DNA of 64,000 bases. It comes from Nonomuraea rhodomycinica. GTDB taxonomy: Bacteria > Actinomycetota > Actinomycetes > Streptosporangiales > Streptosporangiaceae. Made by a program: the position numbers and the translations under genes. The notes under the pieces are model-generated. The model saw nothing but the letters and a program-made list of their open reading frames with translations. It ran no database searches and was not told the origin of the DNA. The stretch covers positions 240,060 to 304,059 of the forward strand of contig NZ_JABWGO010000013.1 of NCBI RefSeq assembly GCF_013363995.1, read 5' to 3'. Shown in pieces: positions 58,985 through 64,000 of this stretch (positions are counted from its first letter, which is position 1; each line of letters opens with the position of its first letter).

Positions 58985-60430
58985 ATGGCCGCTGTGAAAC
59001 ACGTCCTCCTGGCACTTCTCCTGGCGTCGCCCCAGACGCCGCACCCGCCCGAGACCCCCGCCCCGCCGTCCGTCGCCTGGCAGCCCTGCGGCACGCGGCA
59101 GGCCGAGTGCGGCGCCGTCGAGGTCCCGCTCGACTGGGACGCCCCGGCGGGCCGCACGATCAAGCTGTCGGTCGTACGCCGCAAGGCCACCGGCGAACGC
59201 CTCGGCACGCTGTTCTTCAACCCCGGCGGCCCCGGCGGCCAGGCCGCGATGCTGCTGCGCGACTACCCCCAGTACGCCGTCAGCGACGAGCTGCTGCGCC
59301 GGTTCGACGTGGTGGGCGTCGACCCGCGGGGTGTCGGCGGGAGCTCGGCCGTGACGTGCGGGCGGCCGGTCCACGACCCGGCCGTGACGCAGTTCCCCGG
59401 CTCCTTCGCCGAGTACCGCGAGCTGGTGGCGCACAACCGGGCCGTCGGCGTGAGCTGCCTGTCGGGCACCGGCCCCCTGCTGCGCGAGATCGACACCACG
59501 AGCGTCGCCCGCGACTTCGACGCGGTCAGAGCCGCCCTGGGCGAGGAGAGGATCAGCTTCCTCGGCAAGTCGTACGGCACCATGCTGGGCGCCGAGTACG
59601 CCCGGCTGTTCCCGCACCGGGTCCGTACGATGGCGCTCGACGGCGCGGTCGACCACAGCCTGCCCTCGGAGCGGCTCGTCGCCGACGCCTCCGTCGCCGT
59701 CGAGGACTCCTTCGACCGCTTCACCCGCTGGTGCGCCGAGACGCCGGACTGCGCGCTGCACGGCCGCGACGTGGCGAAGGCGTGGGACGACCTGGTGACC
59801 GGGGCCGAGCGTGAGCCCATCCCGGTCGCGGGCGGCCGTCCGCTGACCGCCGAGGAGCTGCGCTACGTCGCCTACGTCTTCCTCAACCAGCTTCCGGAGT
59901 ACGGCAAGGGCCTGGCCAACGCCATCGCCCAGGCCGAGAAGGGCGACGCCACGATCTTCGCCTCCGTCCGGGCGTCCGCGCTGGACGACCCGGCGAGCAC
60001 GGCGGCCTACCGGTCGATCCTGTGCCTCGACATCGCCCACGGCATCAGCGGCTACCGCGACCTGCGCGCCCGGCTCGACCGGGTCAGGAAGCTCTCGCCG
60101 CACCTGAAGGGCACCTCGGAGTTCTGGGACATGACGGCCGGCTGCGTCGGCTGGCCGATCCGGCCGACGAACCCGCAGCGCCCGCTGGACGTCCGCGGGG
60201 TCCCGCCGGTGCTCGTGGTCGGCAACACCCACGACCCCGCGACGCCCCTGTCCTGGGCGCGCAGCCTGTCGTCCCGCATCCACGGCTCCGGGCTGCTGGT
60301 GAACGACGAGAACGGCGGCGACGGGCACAGCTCGTACCTCAGAGCGGCCTGCGCCACGGCCGCCGTCGACGCCTACCTGACGTCGGGGACGCTTCCCCCG
60401 GCCGGGACCGTCTGCCGGCGGGCGCCCTAG
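58985..60430 (+). CDS. Secreted alpha/beta hydrolase (TAP-like peptidase)
   Basis: About 481 aa, related to Streptomyces tripeptidyl aminopeptidases. A short N-terminal signal-like region (VKHVLLALLLASP) is followed by a Pro-rich stretch and the domain. Catalytic Ser in FLGKSYGTMLG, Asp in VGNTHDPATP and His in DGHSSY form the triad; FNPGGPGG is the oxyanion strand. The TAP C-terminal domain (about 380-470) is complete. Starts at 58958, 58985 or GTG 58997 are possible. It shares a CTAG with the convergent LysR gene. Confidence 0.9.
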   Translation: MAAVKHVLLALLLASPQTPHPPETPAPPSVAWQPCGTRQAECGAVEVPLDWDAPAGRTIKLSVVRRKATGERLGTLFFNPGGPGGQAAMLLRDYPQYAVSDELLRRFDVVGVDPRGVGGSSAVTCGRPVHDPAVTQFPGSFAEYRELVAHNRAVGVSCLSGTGPLLREIDTTSVARDFDAVRAALGEERISFLGKSYGTMLGAEYARLFPHRVRTMALDGAVDHSLPSERLVADASVAVEDSFDRFTRWCAETPDCALHGRDVAKAWDDLVTGAEREPIPVAGGRPLTAEELRYVAYVFLNQLPEYGKGLANAIAQAEKGDATIFASVRASALDDPASTAAYRSILCLDIAHGISGYRDLRARLDRVRKLSPHLKGTSEFWDMTAGCVGWPIRPTNPQRPLDVRGVPPVLVVGNTHDPATPLSWARSLSSRIHGSGLLVNDENGGDGHSSYLRAACATAAVDAYLTSGTLPPAGTVCRRAP

Positions 60431-61323
60431 TCGAGGCCCAGGTCGGGCAGCGTCCTCCTGGCGTGCGCGACGAACGCGCGGGCCGCCGGGCCGGCCTCGC
60501 CCTCCGACCGCCACGCGATCGCCATCCGCCCGCGCAGCCGCGGCCCGGTGAGCTCCATGACGTGCAGCAGGTTCCCGGCCGCGCTCACCGCCGACTCCGG
60601 CAGCACGGCCACGCCGAGGCCGCGGGCGGCGAGCCGGGCCAGCACCAGCGGCTCGCTGGCCTCCAGCGAGACCCGGGGCCGGAACCCCGCCGCCGCGCAC
60701 CCCTCCTCCAGCGCCGCCCGCAGCCCGGTGCCCAGCGGCAGGCACAGCAGCGCCCGCCCCTCCAGGTCGGCCAGCTCGATCCCGGACCGCCCGGCCAGCT
60801 CGTGATCGCGGCTCACGGCCGCCACGAGCGGCTGGCTCACCACGATCTGCACGTCGAGCCCGGCCGGCACGCCGGGCCCTAGCCCGAGCAGCCCGAGGTC
60901 CATCCGCCCGGACCGCACCTCCTGGACCACCGTCTCCGGATCGGCCTCCTTGAGGGTGATCTCGACGGCCGGGTGGGCGTCGCGGAAGTCGGCCAGCAGC
61001 CCCGGCACGTCGAGCACGCCGGGCAGGGAGACGGCGCCCATCACCACGTGCCCGCGCAGCAGCCCGGTCAGCTCGTCCACCACCTGCCGGGCGCCGGCCA
61101 CGGCCCTGAGCGCGGCCCGCGCGTAGGGCAGCACGGCCTCCCCCGCCGCGGTCAGCCGCACGGCGCGCCCCGACCGGTCGAACAGCGGCTGGCCCAGCTC
61201 CCGTTCGAGCTGGCGGATCTGCGCGCTGACCCCGGGCTGGGCGACGTGCAGCGAGGCGGCGGCCCTGGTGAAGCTCGCCTCCTCGGCGACGGCCACGAAG
61301 TACGCGAGCTGCCGAAGTTCCAT
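60427..61323 (-). CDS. LysR family regulator
   Basis: 298-aa LysR protein. N-terminal winged helix (LRQLAYFVAVAEEASFTRAA, HVAQPGVSAQIRQLERELG) and a periplasmic-binding-like effector domain (ALPLVLARLAARGLGVAVLP region). Its stop codon overlaps that of the convergent TAP-like gene on the other strand (CTAG, 60427-60430). It is divergent from the FAD oxidoreductase across 62 bp, the classical arrangement for a LysR activator and its target. Confidence 0.94.
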   Translation of the reverse strand: MELRQLAYFVAVAEEASFTRAAASLHVAQPGVSAQIRQLERELGQPLFDRSGRAVRLTAAGEAVLPYARAALRAVAGARQVVDELTGLLRGHVVMGAVSLPGVLDVPGLLADFRDAHPAVEITLKEADPETVVQEVRSGRMDLGLLGLGPGVPAGLDVQIVVSQPLVAAVSRDHELAGRSGIELADLEGRALLCLPLGTGLRAALEEGCAAAGFRPRVSLEASEPLVLARLAARGLGVAVLPESAVSAAGNLLHVMELTGPRLRGRMAIAWRSEGEAGPAARAFVAHARRTLPDLGLD

Positions 61324-61385
61324 AACCGGTGATTATAGACAACAGCATGAGTATCTCTTGGACTTCTTGATCCAGGTCCCGCAGC

Positions 61386-62735
61386 ATGAGAGGCATGGAC
61401 CTCACGGAGATGAAGGGCCCGGTGCTGCGGCCGGGCGACGCGGGTTACGACGACGAGCGGACCGGTTTCCAGGCGCTCGCCGCGCACCGGCCGGACGTCG
61501 TGGCCGGCGTGGTGGACGCGGACGACGTGCGGCTCGCCGTGGCGTACGCGGTGGCGGAGGGCCTGCCGGTGGGGGTGCAGGCCACGGGACACGGGCTGCC
61601 GGTGCCGGCCGAGGGCGGGCTGCTCGTCAGCACCCGCCGGATGACGGGCGTGCGGGTGGACCCGGACACGGCGACGGCCCGCGTCGAGGCCGGGGTGCGC
61701 TGGTCGGCCGTGATCCAGCGGGCGGCGCGGTACGGCCTGGCCCCGCTGTCCGGCTCGGCGCCCTCGGTGGGCGCGGTGTCGTACTCGCTGGGCGGCGGCG
61801 TCGGGCTGCTCGCGCGCTCCCACGGCTACGCCGCCGACCAGGTGCGCGCCGTCGAGGTGGTGACCGCCGACGCCGAGCTGCGGCGCGTGACGCCGGACAG
61901 CGACCCCGACCTGTTCTGGGCGCTGGTGGGCGGGCGCGGCAACTTCGGCGTGGTGACGGCCCTGGAGATCGGTCTGGTGCCGGTGACGAACCTGTACGGC
62001 GGGGCGCTCTTCCTGGACGCGGACCGGGTGGACGGCGTGCTGGGCGCCTGGCGTGAGTGGACGGACACGGTGCCCGAGGAGATGACCTCCTCGGTCGCGC
62101 TCATCCCGTTCCCCGACGCCCCACAGGTGCCCGAGGTGCTGCGCGGACGCCGCGTGGCCCACGTGCGCATCGCGTACCCGGGCCCGGTGGAGGTGGGCGA
62201 GCCGCTGGTGGCGCGGCTGCGCGCGCTCGGTCCCGCGCTGAAGGACACCGTGCGGGTCATGCCGTACGCCGAGTCGGGCTCCATCCACGACGACCCGGCG
62301 GGGCCCCTGGCGTTCTACGCGACCCACACGCTGCTCGGCGACCTGCCGCCGGCCGCGGCCGGCGCGCTGGAGGAGGCCGCCGCGGGCCACGTCGTGGAGG
62401 TGCGCCACCTCGGCGGGGCGCTGTCCCGTCCCGGCCCCGCGGCCAACGCGGTCGGCAACCGCGACGCGGCCTTCCACGCCGGGCTGCTGTCGCGGCTGGA
62501 CGCGGGCGCCGACCCCGCTCCCGTGCGCCCCGCCCACGAGCGGGTGCGCGCGGCCCTGGCCCCGTGGTCCACCGGAGGTCGCGCGCTCACCTTCCTGTAC
62601 GGCGAGCACGCCAACCCCGACGAGGTGCGCAGGGCCTACGCCCCGGACGTCCACCGCCGCCTGGCCGCGCTCAAGGCGGAGTGGGACCCCGCCAACCTCT
62701 TCCGCCTCAACCACAACATCCCGCCGGCCCGATGA
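61386..62735 (+). CDS. FAD-binding (BBE) oxidoreductase
   Basis: 449-aa flavoprotein of the FAD_binding_4/berberine-bridge group that oxidises sugars, alcohols or polyketides. The flavin loop reads VGVQATGHGLPVPAEGG, with His69 for covalent attachment. The second (cysteine) anchor of bicovalent members is replaced by SGSAPSVGAVSYSLGGGVG, so it is probably mono-covalent. The BBE tail ends NPDEVRRAYAP and DPANLFRLNHNI. Probably controlled by the divergent LysR. ATG 61386 or 61395. Confidence 0.92.
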   Translation: MRGMDLTEMKGPVLRPGDAGYDDERTGFQALAAHRPDVVAGVVDADDVRLAVAYAVAEGLPVGVQATGHGLPVPAEGGLLVSTRRMTGVRVDPDTATARVEAGVRWSAVIQRAARYGLAPLSGSAPSVGAVSYSLGGGVGLLARSHGYAADQVRAVEVVTADAELRRVTPDSDPDLFWALVGGRGNFGVVTALEIGLVPVTNLYGGALFLDADRVDGVLGAWREWTDTVPEEMTSSVALIPFPDAPQVPEVLRGRRVAHVRIAYPGPVEVGEPLVARLRALGPALKDTVRVMPYAESGSIHDDPAGPLAFYATHTLLGDLPPAAAGALEEAAAGHVVEVRHLGGALSRPGPAANAVGNRDAAFHAGLLSRLDAGADPAPVRPAHERVRAALAPWSTGGRALTFLYGEHANPDEVRRAYAPDVHRRLAALKAEWDPANLFRLNHNIPPAR

Positions 62736-62832
62736 CGCGGGCCGGGCGGCGGGCAGCCCGAGCGCCGGGCCCAGCGCCAGGAACTCCAGCAGACCGCCGC
62801 CCGGGGATGGACCCGAGCGGCGGCGGGACCGG

Positions 62833-63684
62833 TCAGACGCCCAGCGGGTGCCAGACCGTCTTGGTCTCCAGGAAGCCGGTCATGCGGGTCAGGCCCGGGT
62901 CGGCGGTCCAGTCGGCGGGCTCCGGCACGGGCCGCAGCACCCGCTTGAGGTTGCCCGCCGCCTCCTGCTCGCAGCGCAGCGCCAGGTCGGCGTCCGTCAC
63001 CCCGGTCAGGTCGAGCCCGTTGACGTCCATGTGGGCCGCCAGCCACGGAGCCAGCTCTGCCTGGTGGCCGGTGAGGACGTTGACCACCCCGCCCGGCAGG
63101 TCGGACGTCGCCAGCACCTCCGCGAACGTGATCGCCGCGAGCGGCGACGGCTCGGAGGCGACCACGACGCACGTGTTGCCCGTGACGATGACGGGCGCCA
63201 CGACCGACACCAGCCCCAGCAGCGGGTCGGCGGGCGCGACGACCGCGACCACGCCGGTCGGCTCCGGCGACGACAGGTTGAAGTACGGCCCCGCCACCGG
63301 GTTGGCCGTGCCGCGCACGGCGGCGATCTTGTCGGACCAGCCCGCGTACCAGACCAGCCGGTCCACGGCGGCGTCCACCGAGGCGAGCGCCTCGGCCCGC
63401 CCGAGCCCCAGCTCGCCGGCGAGCTGGGCGCGGCGGCCCTCCAGCATCTCGGCGACCCGGTAGAGGATCTGGCCCCGGTTGTAGGCCGTCGCCCCGGACC
63501 AGCCGGGGAACGCCTTGCGCGCGGCCACCACCGCGTCGCGGGCGTCCTTGCGGGAGGCGCGGGCGGCGTTGGCCAGGAAGTCGCCATCGGGCGAGGTCAC
63601 GGCGTAGGACCTCCCACTCTCGGAGCGGGGGAAGGCCCCGCCGATGAACAGCTTGTAGGTCTTGCGCACGGCCAACCTACTCAT
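62833..63684 (-). CDS. Shortened aldehyde dehydrogenase-like protein without catalytic domain
   Basis: 283 aa against the 480-500 of a normal aldehyde dehydrogenase. It keeps the NAD-binding half (YKLFIGGAFPRSESGRSYAV and GVVAVVAPADPLLGLVSVVA). It then runs straight into a C-terminal segment FLETKTVWHPLGV, missing the part with the catalytic Cys and Glu. Such shortened partners occur next to full-length aldehyde dehydrogenases in actinomycetes. It follows a full-length gene here on the same strand and probably forms a complex or regulatory partner with it (inference). Confidence 0.88.
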   Translation of the reverse strand: MSRLAVRKTYKLFIGGAFPRSESGRSYAVTSPDGDFLANAARASRKDARDAVVAARKAFPGWSGATAYNRGQILYRVAEMLEGRRAQLAGELGLGRAEALASVDAAVDRLVWYAGWSDKIAAVRGTANPVAGPYFNLSSPEPTGVVAVVAPADPLLGLVSVVAPVIVTGNTCVVVASEPSPLAAITFAEVLATSDLPGGVVNVLTGHQAELAPWLAAHMDVNGLDLTGVTDADLALRCEQEAAGNLKRVLRPVPEPADWTADPGLTRMTGFLETKTVWHPLGV

Positions 63685-63874
63685 CGCCGCGTCCCCTCCA
63701 CGTGATCTCCTGCGACATCTCGACCGGCACGAAGACCTGGCCGCACCGGCTCACGCCGCAGCGGTGGGCGTACCAGCCGGTGCGTACGGGCCGTCCGGCG
63801 CGGGCGTAGGCGTGGTCCCGGGTGGCCTGGGCGCGGCGCGCCCGGCGACGGGCGCGGCGATGGTCACACGTCAA
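63677..63874 (-). CDS. Possible small Cys-containing ORF between aldehyde dehydrogenase genes
   Basis: A frame of about 65 codons (TTG start at 63874) overlaps the stop of the aldehyde dehydrogenase at one end and the start of the shortened partner at the other (TGAGTAG/ATGAGTAGG). It holds HRCGVSRCGQVFVPVEMSQE, a short Cys pair that could bind metal. The N-terminal half is Arg-rich and may be noise. No ATG is available. Keep as tentative. Confidence 0.35.
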   Translation of the reverse strand: MTCDHRRARRRARRAQATRDHAYARAGRPVRTGWYAHRCGVSRCGQVFVPVEMSQEITWRGRGDE

Positions 63875-64000
63875 GGTACGCCTCCAGCCCGTGAAGACCG
63901 CCTTCGCGGCCGTAGCCGGACTCCTTGTAGCCGCCGAACGGCGAGACCGGGTCGAACTTGTTGAACGTGTTGGCCCACACCACGCCGGCCCGCAGCCGCT
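63864..64000 (-). CDS. Aldehyde dehydrogenase (5' part outside window)
   Basis: C-terminal 45 codons of a normal NAD(P)-dependent aldehyde dehydrogenase. VVWANTFNKFDPVSPFGGYK and ESGYGREGG are the conserved late motifs around the cofactor loop; the end is LHGLEAYLDV. The remaining 430 or so codons lie beyond base 64000. It is the upstream partner of the shortened aldehyde dehydrogenase-like gene. Confidence 0.9.
   Translation of the reverse strand, partial: RLRAGVVWANTFNKFDPVSPFGGYKESGYGREGGLHGLEAYLDV

Noticed and set aside
57827..61405. 1192-codon minus frame covering YihY and TAP-like genes
   Set aside because: Only the first 337 codons from the 3' side match a family; the rest is antisense shadow of the TAP-like and LysR region.
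1..64000. tRNA, rRNA, insertion sequences or prophage
   Set aside because: No cloverleaf-like sequence, transposase or integrase motif was seen in the parts inspected; a systematic scan was not possible by eye.

Overview
The window is 64 kb of very GC-rich, densely packed DNA with GTG starts, mycothiol-type DinB-like proteins, ECF41, LacI and TetR regulators and a stand-alone LigD-type polymerase. This points to a filamentous actinomycete. A member of the Streptosporangiales (Nonomuraea/Actinomadura-like) is my best guess, made from gene style and not from a marker gene. I see no rRNA, tRNA, CRISPR array, insertion sequence, integrase or phage module. The stretch reads as an accessory chromosomal arm made of many small regulator-plus-enzyme units.

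Layout. 1-10.3 kb: partial SDR, rifamycin phosphotransferase-like gene, LigD polymerase domain protein, a secreted protein, a beta-lactamase-fold fusion protein with a coupled MerR, and an alkyl sulfatase. 10.4-15.8 kb: HAD phosphatase, GNAT, PRPP synthetase, and an adenosine deaminase/nucleoside hydrolase pair facing a LacI regulator across twin palindromes (purine nucleoside salvage). 15.8-18.3 kb: WS/DGAT acyltransferase and SDR. 18.3-20.4 kb: an ECF41 sigma factor unit with three matching promoters. 20.4-26.9 kb: TetR/azoreductase/SMR exporter, DinB-like protein, alpha/beta hydrolase, ArsR, NUDIX, a frameshifted gene, an ABM monooxygenase and an SCO4402-like protein. 27.2-30.2 kb: a three-gene membrane/extracytoplasmic operon of unknown role. 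30.4-33.1 kb: TetR, FAD monooxygenase and NmrA-like protein.

33.1-38.9 kb is a complete, translationally coupled peptide/nickel-type ABC importer whose binding protein carries a C-terminal membrane anchor. 39.0-45.0 kb: ABC-F protein, DUF2809, PfpI, Gfo/Idh/MocA, two TetR units and a quinone oxidoreductase. 45.0-52.8 kb: APC permease, lipB, PspC, HAD, AraC, NmrA, uppP, MFS and ArsR. 52.8-64 kb: HrpB helicase, amidase, YihY, TAP-like hydrolase, a LysR/BBE oxidoreductase pair, and an aldehyde dehydrogenase pair cut by the window end.

Two themes run through the window. First, many divergent regulator-target pairs have a clear palindrome in the shared intergenic space, so regulator-target links can be read directly. 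Second, short tandem repeats (9-42 bp units) are unusually frequent. Inside genes the units are mostly multiples of three and lie in linkers or C-termini. Outside genes they have 13, 17 or 20 bp units and sit on stop codons.
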